NCBI RefSeq assembly: GCF_905475465.1
Contig: NC_062241.1
Coordinates: 4,402,001 to 4,466,000, forward strand
From: Pieris napi
Lineage: Eukaryota; Arthropoda; Insecta; Lepidoptera; Pieridae
Length of the DNA stretch: 64,000 nucleotides
Direction: 5' to 3'
Shown: one piece after another, positions 24,691-36,960 of the stretch
Layout of the letters: the number at the start of each line of letters is the position of its first letter
Numbering within the stretch: position 1 is the first letter of the stretch
Notes under the pieces: model-generated
Told to the model about the DNA's origin: nothing
Seen by the model: the letters and a program-made list of their open reading frames with translations, nothing else
The model's database searches: none
Position numbers and translations under genes: made by a program

Positions 24691-25544
24691 CTCTATACAA
24701 GGCGAAGATTATAGATATGATGCAAGTTTTATATAGATACTGACATAAACATTTCGTATACGAGAATTTTATTACTATGTTGATGCCAGCCCCCACGACA
24801 CCTCAGAGACTCAGGCCTGCACAGGATATTACGTTTATGTGTTCGTTTGAAAACACCCGTGCAGTAACCAAAGTACCTCCAATATTATATACGTGACGTC
24901 ATGAGTGACAGAGTTTCTTGCCTGCTCTCGTCCATGTTACCAATATGGTTAGATAAAATTTATTTGATTATGGACTTAAAATATAGTTTGTAATACGAAA
25001 TTAGGTATAGGTATTCCTAAACTGTTATGTAAGTCAACGGGAGAAATTTATTTATACCAAAATATTAAACGGAAAAGGCGTCAGTTAAAAAGGTAATGTC
25101 CCCACGTGGATATAAAGTTAAAAACGACAGGATGCAATAACTCGTATGGAAGAGGAATGTTTGGGCTAATTATAGCAGCACCTGGCTGACGCCGAACGCC
25201 AGACGGCTCCGAAACATTGGGATATAAACAACTGAATACCGGTAATGGTTACCGGTAAATATTTACCGGTAATTAAATGGGAATGGCGAGCAAAGGCGGA
25301 AATGTTCATCATCAGGTGGACTTGAGATGTTTTAATTGTATGTTAAGGATAACTAGTCTATCCAGATTAGGAGATTAAAAGCGAGATGGGATTAGGGTAA
25401 CTTTTACGCTTCTTTCTTAAATACTGATAAATCCTAAAGCGAAACCATATGATAACATGGGCGTAAACTTGTTAAAATATATTTGAAATGATAATCAATA
25501 ATAAGGCTGTGGAGCTATAACTATATACGAATCTTGACTTTAGA
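24691..25544. other. Non-coding stretch with motif-like sites
   Basis: Contains a CRE-like TGACGTCA (24894-24901) and the 24-bp palindrome listed next. No reading frame is supported. Confidence 0.4.
25249..25272. promoter_or_regulatory. Perfect 24-bp palindrome with paired TTACCGGTAA sites
   Basis: The half TTACCGGTAAAT is followed by its exact reverse complement. A third ATACCGGTAAT site lies about 10 bp upstream, so three ACCGGT cores fall within about 40 bp. The central GTAAATATTTAC is also self-complementary. Such paired sites suit a dimeric DNA-binding protein; the protein is unknown, and cis function is inference. Confidence 0.35.
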
Positions 25545-25760
25545 TTGCCCGTTCCATTATAGTATAAAAAAGTTGCCGATCAGCCTTCTATACCTGACAG
25601 ATGTAGATTTTTGGGTCTACGACATACCGAGTTCCTTACGATGTTTTCTTTCATAGTATAAGCTGGTGTTAATTGCGCACATATAATGAAATCTATTGGG
25701 ACTTTAACGCAAGATTTGAGAGTTGTAAGCCTCTTCCTGGAGCCACTGCTTTAATTTTAC
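25545..25760 (-). mobile_element. SINE S1 copy, degenerate
   Basis: Plus-strand blocks CCGATCAGCCTTCTATACCT, TTTTTGGGTCTACGACATAC, TCCTTACGATGTTTTCTTTC and TTAATTGCGCACATATAATG are the reverse complement of the S1 body. The inverted tRNA head follows at 25700-25760 (TTGAGAGTTGTAAGCCTC). Low identity suggests an old insertion. Confidence 0.6.
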
Positions 25761-28700
25761 ATAAAAAACAATCAGATAATTACATACTATTGACTGCTTT
25801 AACTTAGAAACAGCTTCTAAAAAAAAGAATTGGTCTCCGTCAGAAACTTGACGCAGTTACACTGAAAGAAAAAAAACAGATTTCATAGTTAAAAGTGTGA
25901 ATGTAAAACATATAGTTAAGTGGAAGTCTCATATATACTATAATCCCCATTCAAGGTAGAGCGTAATTAGCATTTAATCTTCTAAACATCAAACAATGAC
26001 GGCTAAGCCTAAGTTAATATTTTCATGAAAAATACAGATATATTGCCCCGTCCCTTTGTAATGCATTAAAGGGAATGCTGTCAGTTCTATCACAGAACTT
26101 GACACATTTAAAAGTAAAGCCAAAAACGCTTAACTACGCAAATTTTAAAGTGACGGATACTAATTTGAACTATAAATCTGATATAGTGTCTAAGAAAAAG
26201 TCAAGGGCAAAAGCATCATATAGTTAATGATCTTATATAAATAGATTGAAATTTGCAATCTTAGTCGAAGATACGTATATCCAACAGATCTTATGTTTTA
26301 ATAAGTTTTTTGCAAATACAAAATCAGCCTGACAAACGTGAATTATTTTCTGTAGTTTCGTGTAAATTTCTTTGTAGGGTTTCTTTCCCTACAAATTAAT
26401 GAAATTCTAATCGATGTGGTTTATCCATATTTATCGATGTTTAGAATTTATTTTACGATCGCCTGTCGTCTTATCGCCGTTGACTTCAATTTATGGAATT
26501 TTTATAAAGCTATATAAATTTTAAACATGTTTTTTAACCATGTTATGGATTTAGTTTTCATGATGTTACTTTGAATCAGGTATGAAACATGAAAATTGCA
26601 TTCGTATGTAAACAGATGATTCGACATATATTTTGTGTTTCACTGTAACTAATACTATGATCTTAATAATTGATTTTTTTCTCCAACTGTACCTCGTTAT
26701 GATGTAAATAAGAATATTAAATAATTTCAGTAATAACATTTATAATTAAGAACACGCCAAAAAACTTTCTTCAGATCATGTTAATAAAACATACAGCTTG
26801 GTGTGCATTCGTCATTTCTTAAGTTCAGTAATTTCTTGGAGCTTTCATGGATGTATTCATAAAGCAAAGAAAGCCACAGGTCAAAGCAAATTGATAAGAA
26901 TACCTGGATGTCCTGGGTTTATCGAAAAAAGCGGAAAGGGTGGGCGTATTTGTTCCGCATACACTGGCCATTGTGGGCGAATGACACCTTTCGACGACCT
27001 TTACATGAACTTAGTGTTAACAAATCTTGAAACCGTGTAGGCTTAGATTATTAACACAAATATAGCGTTTACTTCCACAAGTTTCAAGACAATATGCTAA
27101 AAGAGGTAATAAAAACTATTAGGAATTTATTAAGTCCCTCTTGCGAACCTCGTTCCGTAAATATGCAATTACTTTATTATATAAAAGGATTCTTTTAACC
27201 GCGTAAATTTTAAAGGAACATTTTTATCGTTTAACCAGACATTCTACCAACCAGTCAGTCTATTACATAAAAGCAATGAAAGTAGCAATTAAAAAGAATC
27301 TAATGATTCCTCATTGAAATCATCATTAATGTCAATCGACTGACATAGTTTCTTGATGTTTCTGCCACATGCTGTAATTGATGAAGACGAAAGTTACATA
27401 CAAAGGCAACATACAAAAATAACCCTTAATATCATAGAGATACGTTATAGAATAAACTGTTGTATAATGCAACAATGCAATGTCGTATTGCGCAAGTGCA
27501 TTGTTTGAAAACTTCACAGTATTGTGAGAAACATTGCTTAGTTTTTATTATATTTTTGGAATGTGAGAAAAAATTGCAATAATTGGGTATTGAGGGTTGT
27601 TTTCATTAGAGTGCATGTCATACTGCTGTACTGCTAACATAAAATTAAGTTTTTACACGCTTTATATTAGCTTCACCTATATGTATGTATGTATGTAACC
27701 GACTCCTTCGGACTCGATTTTGACCCACTTTTAACGGACAGATTTAATTCAAACTAATTGCGCACCTCTCAAAGATCGATGACAATGCAATAATCCGAAA
27801 AAAAATTAACCTAAAAATTAAAAAATAAATAATAGTTTAAAATTATATGGCGCTCTGTGCCATATTTCTCGTCTATCGAGTGCCCCACGCTTTTTCACAA
27901 TAATACCAGTATTTTTTATTCTTTACCATTTTCAGCCTAAATTAGGAATTATTTTTCACTTTTTAGTTTGATGTGCTTTAAAAGCGTGATTTTTAGTTTT
28001 TTTAAACTATTATTTATTTTATTTTAAACTGTTCGTACGAATCGTATTCAATTATTTTGTTAAATCTCCTCGCTTGAAGAGGCAGTCTATGCGTTTCTCG
28101 AATTTTAACTTGAAATCTTGTTTGAGAACCTCATGTACTGTATCCGATGGATAGGAATACATATTCATTTAAAACAAATTTCCCTATCCAGGAATGTTAT
28201 TCAATTATATATTCAAACTAAATAGCTGACCTAAACACTATCGTAGAGCTATTAGCCGATCTAATTGAAATTAATCTATATCAGTCAGTTTCAAAAGCTT
28301 TCTCTGTCATAAATATTCTAATCTAGAACTCTGTATCTAATTTGTATTACTATATTTTCAGAGTATTGTTATCAGGGAGATAGCAGAATTTATTCTACCA
28401 TTTAGCTTTCTCGTACAAGCTATAAATTATGTTTGGTTTATTAGTGGTAATTGTAGGTCAGTAGCCATTGAATAGGCTGTTTGGTTTTAGTTAATTTAGC
28501 GTTTTTAGTTGTAAACTACTATTATTATACATAATTTATACTGAATTTTACCGCCTGTCTTTTGAAAGCTAAAGATTTTAGCATAATCAAAGAGTCTTGA
28601 AACTCTGGAATACATCGTGATATATCGAACTTTCACCAAAATGCCACAATTTACATATATTTACATTGTTTTTTGTAACACCCGGGTTTCAAAGAAAATG

Positions 28701-30264
28701 TCAGGCCAAAGGGCTCGAGAAATATGTGACAGAGTTACGACTTATTGACGGTATTTTAACGGGGCCATCGGTAATTGGTAGTCAACAGAAGTCATGTAAC
28801 ATCACTTTTTTCCTTAACCGTTGTTGCGATCCGCAAACAGGCATTACTGATATTTTAATTTTATCCCTTTTAATCATACGCTTATAAATCAAAAAATGCA
28901 TTGCAATCCATTGATCTGACAAGTTAATTTCGAGGTATATACGGATAAACAAACTCATAAACAATGTATTTCGGGTCACACCACGTGCTTCTTTGAAATT
29001 TACATGATTTTTATTTTAATCATTTTCACCTTTAATATTTATTACTTAATGTAGGTTGGTTGTATTCATGTACAGTAACGGGATATACACTTCGCCTGTT
29101 TTAATAATTTTAAGGCATTCTCAGCCTTTGGTTCCTATGAACAAAAAACAATTATTGATTTGCAGAGAATAATCGAATATAACCAGACATTACGCCATTT
29201 TTTTTTCACGCAGGCCCGCGCCATAGATGTCGGAGCTTGATGCGGGGCCTGTGGGGCTGGGTCTACAGTCTACACTCAAGGCCTTCTGCTATTCAGATGG
29301 GTAGCGAAACACCAAAACAAAACACCTCAGCCCTTCACACGCCCTTAAGATGGGCCCTCGGAGTTCGACAGGCATTCTACAAGGTGACATATAACCATGC
29401 CATGTGCGTTTTGGCTATTGAACCGAACCCATTATGTATATTATTATTGTAGCTTATCTATTAAAACCATAGATAGCATAGTAGATGACGTGGTATCCGA
29501 AGATTGTAAAAATTGCGGAAATTATTAATTTTAATGAGAAAGGTAAAATGATAATGATTTTTTATTACTTTTGGACGTACTCGACTCGACTACATATACA
29601 CGTCGCAGCGCCCATATGCTTATCTTAGTCATATCTTGTTTTGTTTGTTAATAGTATTTTGTTAGTTATCTATTTATTCGTTTTTAATTATTGTTATTAT
29701 CAATATTGTAAATACTTTATATTAGTGTGTTATGGATTCTTATAATATTATTATTGTTGTTCATTTATTATTATGGAAATTGTAATGACACACCTTGTAA
29801 TATTATTTAGAATGTTGGTATATATATTTGTATTTTGCTTGTTTAAGATCGTATTAATATAATTTGTCAAACCACCATAGATGTTTGTTTTTCTTACTTA
29901 TTACGTACATAGTTTACCTCATAATAAGGAAGATAACGATGACGCAACTTGATGAATTACATACGAAATGTTACCTTCTCAACAATATTCAATATAATTT
30001 ATCGAATAACTTTCAAGTCTCAAGAACGAAGCAAGGTCATAGCACGTAGAAAACCCTTTAAAAAACTTAATTGTTGCGCAGTATGCTTATTTAACATGAG
30101 CTCTTTGTTTTTTCATTTCGGATTTATTAGTGGCCAGGTTTTTTAGGTAACTCTATAAGTTGACGATTACGTAAGTAATTTAGTCAAGAATATTCACCAC
30201 AGATTATCATGCCCTGTATTTCCATAAATCAGTCGTAGCAGTTTAAATTTAGAATGATAAGAAA
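25761..30264. other. Non-coding stretch with a few GC-richer patches
   Basis: No gene can be supported. Three patches stand out from the AT background: 26820-27040 (an 80-codon frame lacking an ATG start), 28670-28870, and 29200-29410. All have open frames of 70-80 codons without recognised domains. The stretch 27680-28060 has a short TGTA repeat followed by GTAACCGACTCCTTCGGACT and resembles a dispersed lepidopteran repeat, but there is no second copy here. Confidence 0.35.
26798..27040 (+). other. Unassigned open stretch, possible exon or relic
   Basis: An 80-codon open stretch opening at a TTG, with no ATG at the start. The C-terminal half is compositionally unlike the AT-rich surroundings (Gly, Cys and Pro rich: RIPGCPGFIEKSGKGGRICS, then AYTGHCGRM). 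I do not recognise it. It could be a piece of a transposon protein, an exon of an unseen gene, or chance. Confidence 0.15.
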
Positions 30265-30274
30265 GGTCGACTAT

Positions 30275-30543
30275 TGGGGGCCTCATAGCCTAGCGGTCTT
30301 ATTAAGTGGCAGCTAGGTGAGGGGTACCGGGTTCGATTCCCGGTTCGAGGGCAAGTTTTAATTTAATTTAAATTTGTTCTCGGCCTTTGGGAGGGTTGTG
30401 CGGTACCGGGCGAGTGCCTAAACCGTACATGGAGGACATGATCGAATTTCTAAGGCAAAAAGTACGAATGATAAAAATCTCATACTTGACGCTGGCTAAT
30501 GCACAAACCGTGCCAGAGCCATAAAAAAAAAAAAAAAAAAAAG
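30275..30543 (+). mobile_element. Young tRNA-derived SINE (family S2) with 10-bp target duplication
   Basis: The head carries box A (ATAGCCTAGCGGTC) and a textbook box B (GGGTTCGATTCCCG). A unique body follows (TCTCGGCCTTTGGGAGGGTT, GCGGTACCGGGCGAGTGCC), then an A-run of about 20 at the 3' end. GGTCGACTAT flanks it on both sides (30265-30274 and 30544-30553). The perfect duplication, good promoter boxes and long A tail indicate a recent L1-type-machinery insertion compared with the S1 copies. Confidence 0.9.
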
Positions 30544-31827
30544 GGTCGACTATGTTAGTTAGTATGTTTAGTGTTTGGTTACGACTTAGTGGACTGGACT
30601 AAAGTAGGGTTGGAATCCCTCCTCTCTCCTCTTGAGTATAGGCCTTCAGCTTATGCCGTTTATTATCTATTATTCGACATATCCATCCTTTGCGTGCTAC
30701 AGCTATGATATGTGACCAACGTTTTTTAGTCTACCTACCTACCTATCTATTCTCTTAATCAATATTATTAAATGTATATATGTTTTACTAATAAATGCAA
30801 TTTATATGTATTTATAATGAGAAAATTTTGTATCTCGAAGAATCAAAGCATAACACATTGAATGGCCCACCTGGACATGTTATTAAGACACAAATCCACC
30901 TCTGACTCTTATAAGCAGCAGGGTGCCGCATTTTTAACATAGTATTTCGTAAATCTATAAAACCCTACATTTTTTGCAAGATGTTGTGAAATATCTTCAT
31001 GTCAAGGCGATATGAGACTGGAATTTCGTAAAAATATAAAAACTATTTCTTGACACGAATATAAGATTTCTATTAGTTTTTTAACAATTAAAATACGTAG
31101 CATACTCGATTGCAAAGCCTTTGTTAAACAATAATTCGGCAAATTTATTTTTTTATTATTAATTAATTAATTTACTTTACACGAGTACTATACATAAACT
31201 TTTTTATCATATGAATGTAGCCTTTTGTTGACCGAATAAACCTAATTACCGAAGTAATAAATTCGCTTTTATATTCCTTAAATGTTATTTTTGTTTCATA
31301 TAAATCGCAATTAAAGCGGTTTATGAGTTCGTAGTAAATATATTAACCGCTTTTGGAAAATATGTCACTGGTAGGCACGGTATATCTGTCTAAAGGTTTA
31401 TATTACTGGTTGTATAAAACAAAGATACAAAAATTATAAAATCGCTGAGCATATTTCAATGTTATCAATTTAGTTCCCTACATCATATAAAATACATTAA
31501 GTTATATTACACTAGGTATGTTTTTGATTCCTCATATTATGTTAACTAAAACTCATCAACTTAAAACTAAATGTAACAGCTATTTAATTAACGCTTAATT
31601 AATATTCATAATAAAAAAAACTAATTTTTGTGTTGTTTTAAATTTTTATTGCCTTTAATAAAACTGAATTTGATTGAATATTAAATAGACTACAATTAGT
31701 TACACAAAAGGTTGGCATTGAGTTAAGAGCCAAGGCCTGTTCTGTCATAAATTACAATCTACGCATAATCTGTGGTGAATTATAACAACAAAATAGAACA
31801 GACAGTTCGATCTAAGATTGATCTAAG
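30544..31827. other. Non-coding stretch
   Basis: AT-rich; nothing supported. Confidence 0.4.
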
Positions 31828-31948
31828 TTGACTCTAGGATTTAGATTCAGAAACACTATTTAGCGCGAACTTCTGTATGTCAAAATCCAATAAATTGTTG
31901 ACGTAGGCAAGTTAGCGCTAAGTTTCTGAATCTTACCCTAAGTCGAGC
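31828..31948. repeat. Small inverted-repeat (MITE-like) element
   Basis: The left arm GACTCTAGGATTTAGATTCA then GAAAC pairs with right arm GTTTCTGAATCTTACCCTAAGTCGAG. Imperfect pairing continues inward through TTAGCGCGAACTT / AAGTTAGCGCTAA, about 55 bp per arm. No clear target duplication. Confidence 0.5.
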
Positions 31949-32557
31949 ACAAGAGTCCTCTAATGTTATTATTATTTTACATATCATTTAAATGAATACA
32001 GTTCACGAAATTGGCGTTTATATAAATTATTTTTTCATCATTAGTCCAACCAAAAACATCGCGCATATCGAAATACATGACTATTATATTTAGTTTTAGT
32101 TTTTTGAAGAATTCACAACAAATCCAATGGCATTCGAAGAATTTACGTATTAAGTATGTTTTTTATGGTACGTTTTGTTGGCATAAAAATTTAAAAATTC
32201 GCTACTTTCTAAATAATTTACAAATGTAAGCAGCAGTCATTCAACGACTTATGTAAATAGAAATACTTTCAATAAACTCAGCGAAAATGGTTATGTATTA
32301 GAGTGTGTATTACAGCAGGTAAATGTTTATAATTATAAAACAAATAGCGAACATCATCCATTGTTTGCAAATAATGCACGTGCAATGATGCTGTACCTGT
32401 GAAGTACAATGACCAATATTATTCCAGACAAATTAACATGTTTGAAACGTTTGTAATAAAATGCCCGTTCTTCTGTAATAGCTATTCATAAATAAACTGG
32501 ACTAAAAGTGATTTATAACACTACCGATATTTTGGCCAAAATACCTTTTCTTACATA
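31949..32557. other. Non-coding stretch
   Basis: AT-rich; nothing supported. Confidence 0.4.
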
Positions 32558-32985
32558 TCTATAATGTAAAAATAAATCGCAAAATGTGTTGGTAAGCGCA
32601 TAACTCAACAACGCCTGGACCAATTTGGCCAATTCTTTTTTTATACTATTCCTTGAAGTACGAGGATGGTTCTTACGGAGAGAAAAATAAAAAAAATGGA
32701 GTGAAAAAGTCTAAAAACAACACTTTTCTATAATCCCATACATAATATTCGTAATAATACTTAAAAGTCAATTTGAACTTTAATACCATATCATAAAGTT
32801 CAAGTGTTAGTGGAGGGGTTCCGGGAAGGTAAATTTTTATTTTTTAACAATGTTTTTGTTGTCTTATCAACTTTCTTTTTTTTATCTTACTAGCTACACC
32901 GGTGTCCCTAATATCAGAATAATTATTTAAAAAAATAAAGAATCGACTGTTAGGCAGTACTAACTATGTTCGCCAGGCCAGCTAG
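32558..32985 (+). mobile_element. Non-autonomous Helitron, family C, complete
   Basis: Starts TCTATAATGTAAAAATAAAT after an A and ends GTTCGCCAGGCCAGCTAG before a T, matching the Helitron rule. The 5' body (GCAAAATGTGTTGGTAAGCG) does not match families A, B or D in this window. No coding capacity. Confidence 0.75.
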
Positions 32986-33208
32986 TAGACAATAAACTTA
33001 TACATAAAAGGATGGCAGAAAATTTACATGAAAGATCAAAATCATTGATCTGTCTTCTGTCTGTTTCGATTTTAGTAATACATATTTAAATATACGACTA
33101 CTGAATTTGTAGGCACTACCTGTAATTAGGGAATGCAATCCCGATCCCGCGGGATTCTGATCTCGCGAGATCCCGTGTAATTTTTCGGGATCAATCCCGA
33201 AGCACAAT

Positions 33209-33433
33209 ATGACGAGATCCCGTTCGAGATTGACGGGATTGGGAGATACTGATTTAGTTAGTGCAGAACATACGTTGCGTTTCATGATTCGAAAGCTAGA
33301 AGACCTAAAAACTACTCTCTCAGAAAAGTTGGTCTCTTCGATGATAAATCCAAATAATTTTCAAGATGATTTGGAGCAATGGAAAGGCAACGAGACTTTC
33401 CAATTGCCAAGCAAATATCGAAATAGAGATTAA
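33209..33433 (+). pseudogene. hAT transposase fragment, upstream part
   Basis: An open stretch inside the hAT element. The segment TLRFMIRKLEDLKTTLSEKL resembles the part of hAT transposases ahead of the C-terminal dimerisation domain. Its N-terminal third is translated terminal repeat, so the ATG is not the original start. The catalytic RNase H-like region is not visible. Confidence 0.6.
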
Positions 33434-33439
33434 TAGAGA

Positions 33440-33772
33440 GTAGTAGTAGGAATATGTATAAGTGCTACTGCTACACTAACTAATACATCACTTCAATTAG
33501 GAGAAACTCTCCGAGCGTCTAAAAGTCCTTTTACACGTGTATCCACAAGCTTAGACAAATTAGAGTCAGTAATAAAAAAAGAAATGGATTTATTTGAGTG
33601 TAGAGGAACAAGGGGGCGATTTTTGCAGTTTACATAATAAAATTGCTTATTCACGCTGTAGCCAACCAGTGATGAGTTGGAGAGATCATTCTCAGCAGCT
33701 GGGTACATCGCAACGAACATTAGATCCCGGTTATCAGAAGGCATTCTTGATACACTTTTTTTTTTAAAGTAA
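33440..33772 (+). pseudogene. hAT transposase fragment, C-terminal dimerisation (hATC) region
   Basis: At 33585-33650 one frame reads IKKEMDLFECRGTRGRFLQ, the lead-in to the hATC domain. At 33668-33772, after a frame change, another reads SDELERSFSAAGYIATNIRS then RLSEGILDTLFFLK and a stop. ELERSFSAAG...RSRLS is the hallmark of the hAT C-terminal domain. The frame change and missing parts show the gene is dead. Overlapping minus-strand frames are shadows. Confidence 0.85.
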
Positions 33773-34066
33773 CTTTCAAAATTAACTACTTTTTAATCTC
33801 CTTAAACTATATCTACTTTTGTTTTGATTATGTTTATGTTAGTAAAACTGTTAATTATTAAGTTAGCCTTAGTTTTCTTTCAAATAATATTTTGTTTTAA
33901 TTAACGTCATTATCACAAAGAAGCAGTTTTCATCGTATTCAGTCATGTGAAATTCACATTTTTTAAACTGGACGAGATCCCGAAAATCTCGGGATCCCGC
34001 TGGATTGATATTTCTAATCCCGCGGGATCTCGAATTTACAATCTCGAGTCGGGATTGCATTCCCTA

Positions 34067-36251
34067 CCTGTAATTACAAAGCGTAGTACGTGACAAAAAC
34101 CATAATTCTTAACAGATTTTGCAATTGTGGGAATCAACACTCGTTATACGATCACATTTATTCAAATATTTCGTAGCAAGCAAAATTACAATGTCCTAAA
34201 GTTACAATGACGTTAAAACCTCCCTGGAGCAATGTGGCCAAAATCCAAATAATAGCAACAAACTGTTACTGCACCGACATAGATTATAGAATGATATTCG
34301 AAATTTGATACGTTTCAATTCAAATAATTTTTAAAAAGTATTACAAACTGCCATGATGACATCCATAAATGTAGGTACCCTAGCTGTACTTAGGTATAAA
34401 GTAATTATGTTCATTGTCATATTTTACACCTAATTACAAGGCTTGTGGGAGTTTTGCAGGTAGCAATTCAACAGACAATTACCTATGTTAAATAAGATAT
34501 TTACCTGCCTGTCGATGTCGTATATTGCTATACATTTTAAAACTTGTCAATCAATCCTAGTACGAGGCCCCGTCGTTTTAGGTATTTATAATTACAACCT
34601 ATATTAATAGGGAGCCACAGTTGTAATGAAAACTAAGCTATGTTAATCGTACGATCACTATTATGGAACTATAAATAATGAATACCAAAATCTAAATGTA
34701 AAAATTTCGAAAGTTTATCAAAGTACAATGTTCGAAATTCAAATTTTAACACGTGATTTTACGAACGAACTTAGTTTTATGACGGTTTTACGTTGCTTTG
34801 CTTTTGTTTAAAAACAGTTATCTCAACATCTAAATATTTGCTACTAAGCACAATCTTTTGACATTTTCCTATTTCGTGAACGTAGAAAGTAAAGATAGAA
34901 TCAACCTACTATTTACAAGCCAACCATAACCAATGATACGAGACAGGTTTTTTTCTGCGAATTTCTAGGCAATAGAGTACTGTTAGATAACATAATAACT
35001 TACCGAGTTTATGGACTCAAACACAAAAGCACAGCACAGATATTTTGGTCACAATTAGTGGATTAACAGTTTTGTGCGGAGGTGTAAAAAATATAAAACG
35101 AATCACGTACACTACCTACAGCGGAACGCGGCGGACTGGCGGGCCGGTTGTTGCGGGGTGCGGGGAGAGGGAGCGGTGAAACAGAAAAGGTGTACCGCCA
35201 CAGTCCACGTACTTTAAACTATAGTAGTTTAATGCACAACTTTTCAAGATGTTTTATCGTAATATTGAAATTTATAGTATGTTCTAGGTTATGTATGTTC
35301 AAGATACAAAGAGCCATGGATTTCTCTTCATTTAAAGTTTTACAAATGTCTAGTCTAGTGTAATCTATACATAAGCGCTGTTAACTATTTACTACAAGTA
35401 AAAACATTTAGTTTTTCCTGAAAGTCTTAAATATTGTGCACATTGTAGCCGTGACTATAATTTAAAAACTATTGTTATCATATCAGCATTATTTGGCCTC
35501 TAAATGTAACTCCAGCTGTAATGATTGGTTCTCCGGGGTATACCTAACGTTTTCAGCGATTGTGAACTTTTTATCAACCACCACGAGATCTATACAAACA
35601 TTTCAAGATGTTGCTTAAATATTTAGCCTACTGATCGACAATAGTATAAACTGTGGTGCCGGTGAACTGACAGTCGACTGTCGACACTCGAATCGGCTTT
35701 TGGGCACCGTTCACTTCAAGATATAGATAGATAATAGACTAACTGTGACACATAGCTTTGCCCATGCTCAAGTATACCTTATGGTTAATGATTGTAATTA
35801 AGAATCAATTAAAGGAATGTTTAAGATTACACTTAATTAAAGATTTTAATTTTTAAATTATAGAATATTAAATACACCTAAACAGAGCACTACAAAACAA
35901 AGCACGCGACAAAATACATAATAAAGTAACAACTTTACTACTTATTGTACTACCGGTGTATTCATGGCGCCAGGTTCGTGGTATTTATGACCTCCTTGAG
36001 GCCTAGACAGGGTCTCGCTTTATATTTTTACAAAATATTTGATTAGTAAATATTTACAAATTGTCTATAATATCAAAATCCGTAATGTTAATAGTACATA
36101 CTTCCCTTATAAAAATAACTGCATTATTAATTAAAACACTCTTTCCTTTCCTTCTGTTAAATTGTACTTACGCTATGATAGATAGAGACAGTAGCAATCG
36201 TCGTAAGAAAACCGGCCATAGACCAAAAATTCTATATTTTTTATTTTTTTA
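34067..36251. other. Non-coding stretch with one GC-rich island
   Basis: Mostly AT-rich. The island at 35110-35190 (GCGGAACGCGGCGGACTGGC, GGGCCGGTTGTTGCGGGGTG) is the most GC-rich non-repeat patch in the window. It could be a promoter or a 5' untranslated exon of the downstream channel gene or of another gene. No splice or initiator signal is decisive. Confidence 0.35.
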
Positions 36252-36679
36252 AATATAGAACAGAGGGCAAACGAGCAGAAGGCTCACCTGATATTAAGTA
36301 ATACCGCCGCCAATGGACACTCTCAATGCCAGAGGGCTCGCGAGTGCGTTGCCGGAGTTTTAAGAATTGATACGCTCTTTTCTTAAAGAACCCTCAGTCG
36401 AATTGGTTCGTAAATACTTCTGCACTACGGCAGCTGGTTCCAGCGCGGCAAAAACTGCCTTAAAACACTCAGTTGTGGAACGACGGACGTCGAGGTGATA
36501 CGGGTGGAATTTCGTATTCTGCCTCGACGTCTGATGATGAAACTCAGCTGCATAGGCAAAGGCTGATCACAGAATTGCTTTACAAAATTTTCAAGAAGCA
36601 GATAGATCCAAGACCAAAGATTGTAGCGCCACTGTTTTTTTATATTCAAAACAAATGTGTCAAACACGCCATTTATCAA
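36252..36679 (-). mobile_element. Jockey-like LINE, C-terminal reverse-transcriptase end and 3' terminus, relic
   Basis: Minus-strand translation ends with a decayed ...RIRNSTRITSTSVVPQ then FLPRWNQLP, matching the C-terminal tail of lepidopteran Jockey-like reverse transcriptases. The 3' portion contains GCCAGAGGGCTCGCGAGTGC and ends in ATAGAACAGAGGGCAAACGA then an A-rich run on the minus strand. 5' truncated and interrupted by stops. Confidence 0.7.
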
Positions 36680-36960
36680 ATTATTGATTCCATTAGATTA
36701 TTATTATCAATTTGGCCCACTTTCCAGTACTTCGTTCAATTAACTAATATTACGTTCGATCCGAGAGTTGCATAACTCTGTGTAACAATAAAATATACTG
36801 AGATTCACGAGGCCGTTCAAATATGTGTTTAGCTTAAAATCTATCTAATAAAATCTACTGTAGCAATGATGAAATTTTGACAAAATAATAGACGGATGAC
36901 TTTTAGTGTCGAAGTTATGGACGCACATGATTTGAAGCCTAAATATAACACAGTACAGAG

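Larger units (their letters stand above)
33127..34066 (+). mobile_element. Degenerate hAT transposon with intact ends
   Basis: The terminal inverted repeats TAGGGAATGCAATCCCG and CGGGATTGCATTCCCTA are perfect. They are flanked by the identical 8-bp sequence CCTGTAAT at 33119-33126 and 34067-34074, the duplication length of hAT elements. Subterminal regions carry many GATCCCG/CGGGAT repeats on both sides, likely transposase-binding sites. Between them are decayed pieces of a hAT transposase gene (33209-33433 and 33668-33772). At 940 bp it is internally deleted and non-autonomous. Confidence 0.93.

Noticed and set aside
24894..24901. CRE-like TGACGTCA
   Set aside because: An 8-bp motif is expected by chance in 64 kb about once on this scale; no promoter nearby.
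27680..28060. TGTA-repeat and CCGACTCCTTCGGACTCG region as a transposon
   Set aside because: Familiar-looking, but no borders, inverted ends or second copy can be shown here. CCGA...TCGG is a very short hairpin only.
29237..29452. 71-codon frame in a GC-richer patch
   Set aside because: No recognisable domain or splice context; kept only as part of the non-coding description.
30285..30355. A tRNA gene suggested by boxes A and B
   Set aside because: The tRNA-like part is the head of a complete SINE with a body, A-tail and target duplication. It does not fold as a standalone tRNA that I can support.
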